64,000 nt of DNA from CBDCHC01 sp965217075. Lineage in GTDB: Bacteria > Pseudomonadota > Gammaproteobacteria > PS1 > Pseudothioglobaceae. Shown here piece after piece: positions 52,826 to 63,161 of the stretch; the stretch's first letter is position 1; each line of letters opens with the position of its first letter. The DNA is taken from assembly GCA_965217075.1 (NCBI GenBank), contig CBDCHC010000012.1:21737-85736 (forward strand), read 5' to 3'. A program made the translations under genes and the position numbers. Under the pieces are notes generated by a model. The model was not told the DNA's origin. It saw nothing but the letters and a program-made list of their open reading frames with translations, and made no database searches.

Positions 52826-55192
52826 ATGAATATAGTATGTTTTCATTGTCATCAAGAGCTTAATATTAACAATGAAATTACTGCAAATATAGATAATAAA
52901 AAACAATCTTTTTGCTGCAATGGTTGTATTTATGTATGTCAAATGTTACATAACAATAATTTAACTAATTTTTACCAACAGCAAAAAGGTATAAAAAAGC
53001 TAAAATTTAATACTGAGTATCCGTTAGAATATTATGATATGCCATATTTTAAGGATGAATTTGTTCGTAATAATAAAATAATACTGATCAGTCAAAGCAT
53101 TCACTGCGCTGCTTGCGTATGGTTAATTGAAAAAATTATTGCTAAAATAAAAGGGGTGGTTAGTGTAAGAGTAAATTTAACTAATTCTCGTATTGTAATT
53201 GAATTGACAGACAATATTAAATTATCAGCTATATTTAAAAAATTAGCAGAATTAGGTTACAGCTCACAGCCGTTTATAATTTCTACATTAGAAAAAATAC
53301 AACAAGAAAAAAATAAAAAAATGCTTTTTAAACTTGGTTTTGCTGCATTTTCTATGATGAATTTATTATGGATATCAGTAGCACTTTATAGTGGTGCTGA
53401 TCATGGTAAATATAATAATTATTTTATATGGCTAAGTTTTATTTTTGCTACACCAACTCTTTTTTATAGTGGGTTTGATTTTTTGCGTAATAGTTATTTT
53501 ACTCTTAAAAATTTTACTCTTAGCATGGATGTACCTATAGCTATTGGTGCCACTGCTACCTATTTTTACTCTGTGATGGTTTTATTACAAATAACTAAAG
53601 GTCATATATATTTTGATACTGTAGTTAATTTTATTTTTATTATTTTAATTGGCAGATATTTAGAGTCAGCCAGTAAAAAAGCAGCGCTTAGTGATATTGA
53701 TAATTTTAATCAATTACAAGTTAAATTCGCACTGCTTGTAACTAAAAATAAAGAACAGTTAGTGCCAGTTAGGCTATTAAAAAAAGGTGATATTATTATA
53801 GTTAAAAGTGGTATGAGAATTGCTGTAGATGGTTTTATTGTCGAAGGGAACATTAGTGTTGATGAATCTATATTAACAGGAGAAAGTTTAGCAATTGATA
53901 AAAAAATTAATGACAAGGTATTTGCTGGCACTCTTAACTTAAATGGTAGTGCTAATATAGTAGTAGAGGAGTATTATACTAACTCTACTATTAGTAAAAT
54001 AAATCAAATGATAATAGATGCTGGTAATTATAAAAGCAATATTATCTGTACTATAGATAAAATAATTCCATACTTTGTTTTAAGCACTATATTTCTTGCT
54101 GTTACAACTTTTATTTATCATTTTTTAAATACTAATTTAGAGCTTGCTCTACTATATAGTGTAGCAGTGCTTATTATAACTTGTCCTTGCGCTTTTGGTA
54201 TTGCTGTACCGATTAGTAATGCTGTGGCTGCTTCTACAGCGCTTAATAATAAAATAATTATAAAAAACTATAATATATTAGATAAATTACCCCAAATAGA
54301 TACTGTAGTGTTTGATAAAACTGGCACACTTACAACTGGTAAATTCTCTGTAGTAAAAATAAGCAATAATATAAATAAAGATAATTATCTTAAAATAATT
54401 ACTAGCATAGCTAAGCATTCTGAGCATCCTTTAGCAAAATCAATAATAAAACATATAAAAAAATACAAATATGGTAATTTTATTATCAGTGATTTTATTG
54501 ATACAAAAAGCATGGGATTATCTGCTACTATTAATAATAAACGTTATTATTTAGGCAATTTAACTTTTACTCAGCAATTAAAACAATCTAAAGCTAAAAA
54601 TTTTAATCCTCCTAATGACTCTAGCATAGTATGGCTCAGTGATAAAAAAAATATTCTTGGTTATATAGCATTTAGCGATGTTATAAAAAAAGAAGCAAAA
54701 AACATAATAAGCACCTTACATAAAATGAATAAAAAAATAATTATGTTAACTGGAGATAATGAAAATACAGCAAATATTATTGCTAATCAATTAAATATTA
54801 CTACAGTTATTGCCAATGCTACAGTAACTAATAAGACTAATTATATAAAAAAATTACAACAAAAATCAACAGTACTTATGATAGGCGATGGTATTAATGA
54901 TACTCCTAGCTTGTCTGTAGCTGATTGTAGTATAGCTATTACTGGTATTGATATGGTTGCAACACAAGCTGACGCTGTAACTACACTTGCACAAATTATT
55001 AAGTTATTTAAATTAGCAAAAATAACTAAAAAAACAATAAACCAAAGTATAGTTTTTTCTTTATTATATAACGCAATTATGATACCTCTGGCTATGAGTG
55101 GCTTTATTACCCCTCTTTTTGCTGCAATTGTTATGCCTATTAGCTCAATTATAGTTATTAGTAACGCTATATTACTTAAATATAAAAAATAA
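52826..55192 (+). CDS. ccoI: copper-exporting P-type ATPase CcoI (FixI) for cbb3 oxidase
   Basis: 788 residues. The N-terminal Cys-rich metal domain (5-40; CFHCHQEL, FCCNGCIYVC) is typical of CcoI; an HMA domain has SIHCAACVW (about 95); the TM copper site is CPC in TCPCAFGIA (about 453); DKTGTLTTG (about 496) and GDGINDTPS (about 687) are P-type hallmarks. It delivers copper for cbb3 oxidase. It lies 12 bp after ubiB, away from ccoGH; ccoS does not follow. Confidence 0.93.
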   Translation: MNIVCFHCHQELNINNEITANIDNKKQSFCCNGCIYVCQMLHNNNLTNFYQQQKGIKKLKFNTEYPLEYYDMPYFKDEFVRNNKIILISQSIHCAACVWLIEKIIAKIKGVVSVRVNLTNSRIVIELTDNIKLSAIFKKLAELGYSSQPFIISTLEKIQQEKNKKMLFKLGFAAFSMMNLLWISVALYSGADHGKYNNYFIWLSFIFATPTLFYSGFDFLRNSYFTLKNFTLSMDVPIAIGATATYFYSVMVLLQITKGHIYFDTVVNFIFIILIGRYLESASKKAALSDIDNFNQLQVKFALLVTKNKEQLVPVRLLKKGDIIIVKSGMRIAVDGFIVEGNISVDESILTGESLAIDKKINDKVFAGTLNLNGSANIVVEEYYTNSTISKINQMIIDAGNYKSNIICTIDKIIPYFVLSTIFLAVTTFIYHFLNTNLELALLYSVAVLIITCPCAFGIAVPISNAVAASTALNNKIIIKNYNILDKLPQIDTVVFDKTGTLTTGKFSVVKISNNINKDNYLKIITSIAKHSEHPLAKSIIKHIKKYKYGNFIISDFIDTKSMGLSATINNKRYYLGNLTFTQQLKQSKAKNFNPPNDSSIVWLSDKKNILGYIAFSDVIKKEAKNIISTLHKMNKKIIMLTGDNENTANIIANQLNITTVIANATVTNKTNYIKKLQQKSTVLMIGDGINDTPSLSVADCSIAITGIDMVATQADAVTTLAQIIKLFKLAKITKKTINQSIVFSLLYNAIMIPLAMSGFITPLFAAIVMPISSIIVISNAILLKYKK

Positions 55193-55195
55193 TTT

Positions 55196-55948
55196 CTAAA
55201 ATTTTAATTTATTTGCCCATCCATGTAAATAAATTACTTCATAACTTGCAGGTATTTTGCCATTAATGCGATAATTTTCATAATAATTAATCATTTTTTT
55301 AAATTTAGCAGGTGCGATTGGTTGTGGTTTATGATTTTGAGCGCCAATATTCTTAATATCAGCAATAACATCAGTAACTTTGTTATAAGTCATAGTAATT
55401 ATTTCACTTTCAACAACTACTCCAGACAACCCAATATTCATTGCAATATCGCCAATATCATGCATATCAATAAATTTAGTTACATGAGGATTATCATCAA
55501 CTTTAGCCCAGCTTTTTTTTAACTCAATTAACGTCTCAGGACCAAAAGTTGAAAACATCAATAAACCATTATTTTTTAAGGCTCTACAAGACTCATTAAT
55601 AATATTTTCTACATCACACCACTGCATCATTAAATTACTAATAATTATATCTATAGCATTATCTTTTATAGGAAGATTATAACAATCAGCACAGATTTTA
55701 TTAATTACTTTATTTTGTTTTAATAAATTTACAGCAAAATCAATGCTAATTATTTTATTTAATTGGTATTTTTTAACTAAATTATCGCTTAAAAATCCAG
55801 TCCCACTGCCAATATCAACAACAAAGTCTGCTGATTTATTAATACTACTTAAGCGTGAAAAAACTCTAAAAGCAATTTCTTTTTGAATTACTGCGTATTT
55901 ATTATAAGTAGTTGCAAAACGATTAAAGTTATATTGAATATTTGGCAC
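55196..55948 (-). CDS. bioC: malonyl-ACP O-methyltransferase
   Basis: 250 residues. Opening phrase FNRFATTYNKYAVIQKEIA, SAM motif VDIGSGTGFLSD (about 45), DIIISNLMMQWC and FSTFGPETLIELK match BioC, which starts pimeloyl synthesis for biotin. No other biotin gene is adjacent. It ends 4 bp from the convergent ccoI stop and begins 8 bp after thioredoxin. Confidence 0.88.
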   Translation of the reverse strand: MPNIQYNFNRFATTYNKYAVIQKEIAFRVFSRLSSINKSADFVVDIGSGTGFLSDNLVKKYQLNKIISIDFAVNLLKQNKVINKICADCYNLPIKDNAIDIIISNLMMQWCDVENIINESCRALKNNGLLMFSTFGPETLIELKKSWAKVDDNPHVTKFIDMHDIGDIAMNIGLSGVVVESEIITMTYNKVTDVIADIKNIGAQNHKPQPIAPAKFKKMINYYENYRINGKIPASYEVIYLHGWANKLKF

Positions 55949-55956
55949 TAAAAAAA

Positions 55957-56319
55957 TTAACTATTTTTTTTAGCAATTTCACTATGAACTTTTGTCATAT
56001 CTAATTTTTTTGCCTTATCTAATATGCTTTCTAAATCATTACCACTTAACACTCCTGCTTGTGAAAAAATTACAACTTTTTCTCTAAAAATCATAAGCGT
56101 AGGAATTGATCTAATCTGAAATTTAGCTGATACTTCTTGTTCTTTTTCAGTATTAACTTTAGCAAAAAAAATACTATCTACTTTAGTTGAGACTTCTTCA
56201 TAAATAGGAGCAAATTGCTTACAAGGACCGCACCACTCTGCCCAAAAATCAACAATTACTATATCATTACTATCAATTGTTTTATCAAAATTATCATTAT
56301 TTAATTCTATTATTGCCAT
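55957..56319 (-). CDS. trxA: thioredoxin
   Basis: 120 residues with active site WAEWCGPCKQFAP (Cys about 30 and 33), cis-Pro RSIPTLMIF and a C-terminal helix slightly longer than E. coli Trx1. Reduces cytosolic disulfides. It is divergent from ruvC. Confidence 0.92.
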   Translation of the reverse strand: MAIIELNNDNFDKTIDSNDIVIVDFWAEWCGPCKQFAPIYEEVSTKVDSIFFAKVNTEKEQEVSAKFQIRSIPTLMIFREKVVIFSQAGVLSGNDLESILDKAKKLDMTKVHSEIAKKNS

Positions 56320-56367
56320 AACATATATTTCAAAATATATAAAATATAAATTTTATCATATTTTAAA

Positions 56368-56838
56368 ATGAAAATTTTAGGCATTGACCCAGGATCAAAT
56401 ATTACAGGTTTTGGTTTAATTATGGCAAAAAGTCTTAAATTTAATTATTTAAGTAGTGGCTGTATAAAAACCAATGGTGAGTTAAATAATAAAATTAGCA
56501 TAATATTTATAGCTATCAATGATTTAATAAAAAAACATCAGCCAGATATTGTAGTTATTGAAAGAATATTTATGCGCCCAGATAGACCGAACCCAGATGC
56601 GGCAATTAAATTAGGTCATGCTCGGGGAGCAGCTGTTGCAGCAGCAGGTTTTAATAATACCAAAATAGTAGAATATAGCCCTAATCAAATTAAAAAAACT
56701 ATACTTGGCAAAGGACATGGCTCTAAACAACAAGTTTTATTTATGGTAATGAAATTATTAAAACTTCAATCAAAACCACAAATAGATGCCAGTGATGCTT
56801 TAGCTGGAGCTATCTGTTGTGGCTATCATTTATTATAA
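56368..56838 (+). CDS. ruvC: Holliday junction resolvase
   Basis: 156 residues with the acidic catalytic set: D in GIDPGSNITGFGL, E in VVIERIFM and the DxxD of IDASDALAGAICCGYH. It cuts four-way junctions. It is alone here, 18 kb from ruvB. Confidence 0.95.
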   Translation: MKILGIDPGSNITGFGLIMAKSLKFNYLSSGCIKTNGELNNKISIIFIAINDLIKKHQPDIVVIERIFMRPDRPNPDAAIKLGHARGAAVAAAGFNNTKIVEYSPNQIKKTILGKGHGSKQQVLFMVMKLLKLQSKPQIDASDALAGAICCGYHLL

Positions 56839-56922
56839 TTTTTTACTATAAGATTAAAAATATTTAAGCTTATTATATAATTCTTATGAATTTAAAAACA
56901 TTGCATAAATTAGTAATTAAAA

Positions 56923-56999
56923 TGGTGGGCCTGCTTGGACTTGAACCAAGGACCAATCGATTATGAGTCGATTGCTCTAACCAACTGAGCTACAGGCCC
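56923..56999 (-). tRNA. tRNA with anticodon CAT, probably tRNA-Ile2
   Basis: Minus-strand 77-nt cloverleaf: acceptor GGGCCTG/CAGGCCC, anticodon loop CTCATAA (CAT), encoded CCA (56925-56923). The anticodon arm and TTGGTC variable loop resemble E. coli ileX (lysidine-modified Ile2, reads AUA) more than elongator Met. A CAT anticodon alone cannot decide. It lies 13 bp after rpoD. AUA codons are frequent in the window, so this tRNA would be heavily used. Confidence 0.9.
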
Positions 57000-57012
57000 C
57001 AAAAAAACAATT

Positions 57013-58803
57013 TTACTCTAAAAAGCTTTGTAATTTATATGCTCTAGAGGGATGTCTTAACTTCCTAAGAGCTTTAGCTTCTATTTGTCTAATACGCTCA
57101 CGAGTAACATCAAATTGCATGCCAACTTCTTCTAAAGTATGATCATGACTAACGCCAATGCCAAAACGCATTTTTAATACTCTTGCCTCACGTGTAGATA
57201 AATTATTTAATAAATAATTAGTTGTCTCCCTTAAGCTTTCCTTAGTAGTAGATTCAGTAGGAGAAATTAAACTAGTATCTTCAATAAAATCACCAACACT
57301 TGAATCCTCATCATCACCAACTGGTGTTTCCATTGATAAAGGCTCCTTAGCTATTTTTAAAATTCTATCAATTTTATATTCTGGTAATTCCATTTCTATT
57401 GCTAATTCTTCTGGTGTACCTTCTCTGCCATATTTTTGCAATAATTGTCTACGCACTCTATTGAGTTTATTAATAGTTTCAATCATATGCACAGGAATAC
57501 GAATAGTTCGTGCTTGATCAGCAATTGATCGTGTAATTGCTTGACGAATCCACCAAGTAGCATAAGTTGAAAATTTATAACCACGACGATATTCAAATTT
57601 ATCAACTGCTTTCATTAAACCTACATTACCTTCTTGAATAAGGTCTAAAAATTGCAAACCACGATTAGCATATTTTTTAGCGATAGAAATAACCAAACGT
57701 AAATTTGCTTCAACCATTAATTTTTTAAATTTCTTAGTATCTCTATCATCTTTTTTATAATTCTTATTAATAAATTTTATTAAAGAAATTTTTACCTGCA
57801 TTTTCTTTTCTAATTCTAATAGGTTTTTTTGTACATATTTGATATTATTGCATTTTTTTATACTAGTAATAATATTTTTATTTGCTTTAATATTTTTATA
57901 CCAATTAATATTAGTTTCATTGCCATAAAAATACTCAAAGAAAATACTTTTATCTATATTTAGCTCAACAAGGCTCTCTAATACTATTTTTTCTAACCGC
58001 TTAATTTCTAACATTCTTTCATCTATCACAGCAGTCATAGCAGAGACTATTTTTGGCGCTAAGCGTAGTTTGGATACACTATTTGCTAATTCATTTCTAA
58101 TTTTATCTGTTTTCTTATCTAAATAACCAAGTTTTTTATTAATCTGTTCATAGTCATTAAATTTTGTAAGAATTTCATCAAAAATTTCATATACTTTGCC
58201 TTCGTCTGGACCAGTATATTCTAATTCATCTAATAATTCTTCATTGTCTAAATCTTTAATTTTTTGCTGTTTTTCTTCATATTCAATATCATCACCTTTA
58301 TAACCTATAACAGCATCAGTTAATTTGCATTTTCCTTCTTGCAATCTATTGTATTCTTTAAAAAAAATATCTAATAACTTAGGATATAAAGTAATGCTTT
58401 GCATTATTTTAAAAATACCTTTTTCAATATTTTTTGCAATACGAATTTCATCACTTTGCTCTAATAACTCAACGACGCCCATTTCACGCATATACATTCT
58501 AACTGGATCAGTTGTTCTACCAAATTCAGAATCAAGAGCAGCTAATGCTGCTATAGCTATTTCTGAAGAATTTGATTCTGCTTTAGCGCCTGTTTCTACT
58601 ACTAAATCATCAATATCTGGAATCTCATCAGCAACTACAATACCAAGTTCTTCTAAAATAGTAACAATAGATTCAATTTTATCGCTATTAACTAATTCTT
58701 TTGGCAAAATATCATTAATTTCAGCATAGGTTAAATAGCCATTTTCCTTGCCTTGAATTATTAATTTTTGTAAAGTTTGTTTATTATTTGGGTTATTTGT
58801 CAT
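57013..58803 (-). CDS. rpoD: RNA polymerase sigma-70 factor
   Basis: 596 residues: region 1.1 (about 1-75), region 1.2 DPVRMYMREMG (about 101), a non-conserved stretch, region 2 (about 350-425; NLRLVISIAKKYANRGL, TYATWWIRQAITR), region 3, and region 4 with TRERIRQIEAKALRKLRHP (about 565). Primary sigma factor. Its start overlaps the end of prs by 11 bp. Confidence 0.97.
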   Translation of the reverse strand: MTNNPNNKQTLQKLIIQGKENGYLTYAEINDILPKELVNSDKIESIVTILEELGIVVADEIPDIDDLVVETGAKAESNSSEIAIAALAALDSEFGRTTDPVRMYMREMGVVELLEQSDEIRIAKNIEKGIFKIMQSITLYPKLLDIFFKEYNRLQEGKCKLTDAVIGYKGDDIEYEEKQQKIKDLDNEELLDELEYTGPDEGKVYEIFDEILTKFNDYEQINKKLGYLDKKTDKIRNELANSVSKLRLAPKIVSAMTAVIDERMLEIKRLEKIVLESLVELNIDKSIFFEYFYGNETNINWYKNIKANKNIITSIKKCNNIKYVQKNLLELEKKMQVKISLIKFINKNYKKDDRDTKKFKKLMVEANLRLVISIAKKYANRGLQFLDLIQEGNVGLMKAVDKFEYRRGYKFSTYATWWIRQAITRSIADQARTIRIPVHMIETINKLNRVRRQLLQKYGREGTPEELAIEMELPEYKIDRILKIAKEPLSMETPVGDDEDSSVGDFIEDTSLISPTESTTKESLRETTNYLLNNLSTREARVLKMRFGIGVSHDHTLEEVGMQFDVTRERIRQIEAKALRKLRHPSRAYKLQSFLE

Positions 58804-59752
58804 CTTTAAAAATTTTACTTATAGAATATTCTTTACTAATGTTATAAATTACATCTGCCATTATATCAGCAATTGAAAGTTGTCTAATTTTAACAGATTT
58901 TTTTGTTTTAGTGTTAAAAGGAATAGTATTAGTTGTAACTAATTCATCAATCAATGAATTATTAATATTATTAACAGCATTGCCTGAAAATACTGGATGA
59001 GTAATATAGGCTACTACCTTCTTAGCGCCATATTTTTTAAGTGCAGTAGCCGCTAAACACAAAGTACCCGCTGTATCAACAATATCATCTATTAAAATAC
59101 AAGTTTTATTTTCTACATTACCTATTATATTCATAATTCTTACCATATTAGGCTTCGGACGCCTTTTATCTATAATTGCTAAATCAGCATGTAATTTTTT
59201 GGCCACTGCTCTGGCACGAATAACCCCTCCGCTATCAGGTGATACAACTATAATATTATCATAATTTTTAGCAATAATGTCTTTTATAAGTACAGGTTGA
59301 GCATAAATATTATCAATTGGAATATCAAAAAAACCTTGAATTTGGTCAGCGTGTAAATCAACAGTAAGCACTCTATCGATCCCAGAACTTTCTATCATTT
59401 TTGCTGCTAATTTTGCAGTAATTGGCACTCTAGTTAATCTTGAACGGCGATCTTGACGAGAATAACCAAAATAAGGGATAACTGCAGTAATTCTACTAGC
59501 ACTTGAACGCTTTAATGCATCTGCCATAATTAATAATTCCATAAAATTTTTAGCGGGCTTTGGCGGGCAAGTTGGCTGTATAATAAATACATCATCACCG
59601 CGTACATTTTCTAAAATTTCAATTGCTGATTCTCCATCACTAAATTCACCAACAAAAGCCTTGCCTATGGTCAAATTTAATTTAGCAATAATTTCTTTAG
59701 CTAATGCTAAATTTGCATTACCAGTAAAAATTTTAATTTTATTATGTAACAT
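58793..59752 (-). CDS. prs: ribose-phosphate pyrophosphokinase
   Basis: 319 residues; makes PRPP for nucleotides, His and Trp. FSDGESAIEI, VDLHADQIQGFFDIPIDN, the catalytic VVSPDSGGV and the PRPP loop CILIDDIVDTAGTL are present. It follows tRNA-Gln and ispE in the usual gammaproteobacterial order. Confidence 0.97.
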   Translation of the reverse strand: MLHNKIKIFTGNANLALAKEIIAKLNLTIGKAFVGEFSDGESAIEILENVRGDDVFIIQPTCPPKPAKNFMELLIMADALKRSSASRITAVIPYFGYSRQDRRSRLTRVPITAKLAAKMIESSGIDRVLTVDLHADQIQGFFDIPIDNIYAQPVLIKDIIAKNYDNIIVVSPDSGGVIRARAVAKKLHADLAIIDKRRPKPNMVRIMNIIGNVENKTCILIDDIVDTAGTLCLAATALKKYGAKKVVAYITHPVFSGNAVNNINNSLIDELVTTNTIPFNTKTKKSVKIRQLSIADIMADVIYNISKEYSISKIFKDDK

Positions 59753-59779
59753 AATTAATTCTCATAAATAACAATAATT

Positions 59780-59854
59780 TGGCTGGGCTGGCAGGATTCG
59801 AACCTGCGCATACTGGGATCAAAACCCAGTGCCTTACCGCTTGGCGACAGCCCA
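59780..59854 (-). tRNA. tRNA-Gln(TTG)
   Basis: Minus-strand 75-nt cloverleaf: acceptor TGGGCTG/CAGCCCA, anticodon stem CTGGG/CCCAG with loop TTTTGAT (TTG), GTTCGAATC T-arm, and encoded CCA (59782-59780). Confidence 0.98.
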
Positions 59855-59869
59855 AAATTTTAAAATATA

Positions 59870-60700
59870 TTAATTTTTACTTTTAGCAATGAAACTTTTT
59901 ATACCTTCTTTATGCTTAAAGATTTGTAAAGCAATTTTTGCATCTTTTTTATCAGCAAATACAACAAACATACAACCTCCACTACCACTTAATTTTGCAT
60001 CGCATAACTTATTCTTAACAGCGTTTAAATCATTCATAACAGACGTAATTTTATTATTTACTTTTTTTACAACAGATAAACAATCGTTACCAAGCTGTAA
60101 AGCCTCTAAAAAATTAGGCATTTTCCCTATAACTTTGCTTTTTGTCAATAATTTATGTGAGAAAATTTTTTTAGTAGAGAATTGCTCACACAGACAAACG
60201 ACTAAATAATAACGACTATCTATATTTATAGCTGTTATTTTTTCACCAATACCACTAATAAAAGCATTTTTTTCTTTAATAAAAAATGGTACGTCTGCAC
60301 CTAAATTTAAAGATAATTGTTGTAATTTATTAATAGAATAATTTATATTCCATAATTTATTAAGAGCTAAAAGCACAGTTGCTGCGTTTGAACTACCACC
60401 ACCCAAACCACCGCCTATTGGTATATTTTTATTAATACTAATATTAACACCTAAATTAGTTTTGCTATTATTTTGTAATAATTTAGCGCTTTTTATTATC
60501 AAATCATCTTCATAATTAATATTTTCATTGCCACTTATTCTTATAATTTTATTATCATTTCTAATGCTAATATTAATCTTATCATAATAATCAAGCAACA
60601 CCATAATGCTTTCTAAATTATGATAACCATCTGCTCTTTTATTTATGATATGTAAAAATAAATTTATCTTAGCTGGTGATTTATAAATATATGTTTTCAA
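59870..60700 (-). CDS. ispE: 4-diphosphocytidyl-2-C-methyl-D-erythritol kinase
   Basis: 276-residue GHMP kinase of the MEP pathway, one step before IspF. KINLFLHIINKRADGYH at the N-terminus, the ATP loop GGGLGGGSSNAATVL (about 95) and AKLSGSGGCMF near the C-terminus are typical. lolB, often just upstream in gammaproteobacteria, is missing; an AddB-like nuclease gene takes its place. Confidence 0.96.
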   Translation of the reverse strand: MKTYIYKSPAKINLFLHIINKRADGYHNLESIMVLLDYYDKINISIRNDNKIIRISGNENINYEDDLIIKSAKLLQNNSKTNLGVNISINKNIPIGGGLGGGSSNAATVLLALNKLWNINYSINKLQQLSLNLGADVPFFIKEKNAFISGIGEKITAINIDSRYYLVVCLCEQFSTKKIFSHKLLTKSKVIGKMPNFLEALQLGNDCLSVVKKVNNKITSVMNDLNAVKNKLCDAKLSGSGGCMFVVFADKKDAKIALQIFKHKEGIKSFIAKSKN

Positions 60701-60722
60701 TTTTAAATTCTATTTAATAAAT

Positions 60723-63161
60723 TTAATCATTATTAACTCTACAAAAACCATCAAGCTCACAATACCTACAAGCATCTATAGCTGGTAAAACACTTGCGTT
60801 GCCGTTACTAAAATTATTTGCAGTTGTTGTAAGTATATTTTGCCAGCTATTAAGTTGTTGTTGCCATAAATTACTATCATAATTCTTAGCTTGCATGCGT
60901 TTATAAATTATTTTATCACCCAAATAAATAAAGCCTATATCGTTAGCTTTATTAGTTATAGCATATATTAATAATTGTATTTCTTTTGGCTTTTTGCTGT
61001 ACCATGGATTTTCTAACTCCTTACCTGTTTTATAGTCAAAAATTATTATATTATTATTTTCATCAATATCAATTCTATCAACCTTAATATCAAATGTTAA
61101 TTGTGCTATATTTATACTTAATAACTGCTCTATATTTTTAATTTCCCAATCGTCATTACGCTCTATTTCGTAGATAATAAAGCTTTCTATAATAGAACAT
61201 ACCTTGCTATATTCAACCTTATAAAATATATCTTTAACATAATAACTCATAGCTAATTTAATACATTTTTTTATTAAAATACTAATATCATTCGCTTTAA
61301 ATAATAATAGTTGTTGTTTTGATTTAATATTTTTATAAAACAACTCTAACGTTTTATGTATTATAATTCCTTGTTCCATTGCAGATATACCAATTACTTC
61401 TGCCTTAAATTTGTCAATTTTTAAACGATTAGCAAAACCATTAAATTGACACTGCAATTGTTCTTTTAAAACTTTAACGCCATTTTTTATAGTTAAGTCT
61501 TGTAACTTATCTGCCTTATTATCTAGTATTTGCTCATAATTTATCTTAGTGTTTATTTTGATTGGTAATGCTTTAATATTTCTAATCTGCCATTTAATTA
61601 AATTAGATGGGAAAAATCTTTTATTATCAATATTTTCTGCGCAACTAACTATAGTTTTTTTAGCAGTAGACAATAAATATTTCATAGCAATTTTACTAAC
61701 ACACATTACACTATCATAATTGGTGCTGGGTATTTTATATTTATTGCAGATATCTAATGGTAGATACCTAAGACTGACTAATTTTATCGGCATTACCTCG
61801 CTATTTAAACCCATTATCCATGCCTTATCAAAATGAAGGCCCATAGCTTCTAATAATCCTATAATTTGTATTTTATTCTGAGATGATTTTGGCTGAAAAA
61901 TACTATTATTTAAAGATAACAGTAACTTAGAATATAAAGAGTTAAAAGAGATATTTTTTTTAAAATAATTAAATTTATTTAAAATTAAAATAACATCCTT
62001 ATACTTATTATAAACCTGATAATCATCTATAGTTAATTTATTATCACTAGCAAATCCCCATATATTTAATATACTTTCTATACTAAATAACCAATTATTA
62101 TATGTTTTATTAATAAAATCTACTTGTATAACATTTGTTATAACTTGGATCAAAGAGCTATCGTGTAGAATATTTATTAAAATTTTGTTATTAATATAAT
62201 TTTGCTCTAATTTTAAAATTTTATTAACTATAATAACTCTTAATTCCTTTTCTAAAGTAGCGTTTAATATATATGGAGATATTAATAATTTAATAATTTC
62301 ACTGCTTTTTATTTTACTATTTTTGATCTGCTGGCTAATTTTTATTACTAATAGTAAATGTTTAATTATTTGATATTTACCTAAAACTATACCTAAAGAA
62401 AAATTAAAAGAGCGTTCATTTATTTGCTTAAAATTCTCATCAAATCTCTTTATAAAAGCTAGTTCTAAATCAGCACGATATTTCTCTAATTCTGGGCAAA
62501 TAATAGCTATACTTAGATTATTATTCTTAGCTTTAAGTTTGTAAGACCATTTAGCAATGTTATAAATCTCATGACTAATAGTGTTAAATTTCTTACTGCT
62601 ATATTTAGCATAATATAGTTCTAATATTTTTTTAGCTTTAATTTTTTTAAATAATAATTTTTGCTGCGTGGTAAATGATTTAAAACCATAAGTATAATAA
62701 TTACTACTATCTTTAATTGTTGTTATTATTTGATTAAAAACATCATAAATATCAACTAAGTTATTACTGATCTTAAATAAATTATAATTTTTAATCCATT
62801 TAATAAAATAATCATGCATAAAGTTATAGCTAGTAATTTCAGTTAATGGAATTTGAAATTCTTGCTGATATTTATAATTTATAATTAATTCTTTTACCAT
62901 TTTATCATTAACATCAATCTTAGTTTTTTCTATAATAGCAATAAATATATGATACATCTCGTCATCTGCTATTAGCCTGTTGCTGCTAAAATTATACTGC
63001 CATAAATCAATCAACAAATTATTCCAAGTTAATACTTTTGGTGCTTGTGTAATATTTTTTAATAAAAAATATTGCTTTTTAAAAACAACAACCTGGCGAT
63101 TATTAGCAACAATAACTTTGTCATTTATAATTATATGATTAATATCACTTAATAACTTCAT
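60723..63161 (-). CDS. AddB-like PD-(D/E)XK nuclease family protein
   Basis: 812 residues. The C-terminal RecB-type nuclease domain has KVDRIDID (about 698), FDYKTGK with the catalytic Lys, and QLLIYAI. A Cys near 570 (LQCQFNGFANRLKI) and CRYC with FC near 797-806 form the four-Cys iron-sulfur staple of AddB-type nucleases. Residues 1-550 look like an inactivated helicase; no Walker A is seen. It fits the gammaproteobacterial 'probable DNA repair protein' family. An AddA/RecB helicase partner is not adjacent. It overlaps engB by 17 bp. Confidence 0.8.
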   Translation of the reverse strand: MKLLSDINHIIINDKVIVANNRQVVVFKKQYFLLKNITQAPKVLTWNNLLIDLWQYNFSSNRLIADDEMYHIFIAIIEKTKIDVNDKMVKELIINYKYQQEFQIPLTEITSYNFMHDYFIKWIKNYNLFKISNNLVDIYDVFNQIITTIKDSSNYYTYGFKSFTTQQKLLFKKIKAKKILELYYAKYSSKKFNTISHEIYNIAKWSYKLKAKNNNLSIAIICPELEKYRADLELAFIKRFDENFKQINERSFNFSLGIVLGKYQIIKHLLLVIKISQQIKNSKIKSSEIIKLLISPYILNATLEKELRVIIVNKILKLEQNYINNKILINILHDSSLIQVITNVIQVDFINKTYNNWLFSIESILNIWGFASDNKLTIDDYQVYNKYKDVILILNKFNYFKKNISFNSLYSKLLLSLNNSIFQPKSSQNKIQIIGLLEAMGLHFDKAWIMGLNSEVMPIKLVSLRYLPLDICNKYKIPSTNYDSVMCVSKIAMKYLLSTAKKTIVSCAENIDNKRFFPSNLIKWQIRNIKALPIKINTKINYEQILDNKADKLQDLTIKNGVKVLKEQLQCQFNGFANRLKIDKFKAEVIGISAMEQGIIIHKTLELFYKNIKSKQQLLLFKANDISILIKKCIKLAMSYYVKDIFYKVEYSKVCSIIESFIIYEIERNDDWEIKNIEQLLSINIAQLTFDIKVDRIDIDENNNIIIFDYKTGKELENPWYSKKPKEIQLLIYAITNKANDIGFIYLGDKIIYKRMQAKNYDSNLWQQQLNSWQNILTTTANNFSNGNASVLPAIDACRYCELDGFCRVNND

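Noticed and set aside
56923..56999. Initiator tRNA-fMet
   Set aside because: The first acceptor pair is G-C, and the three G-C pairs next to the anticodon loop of initiator tRNAs are absent; it is Ile2 or elongator Met.
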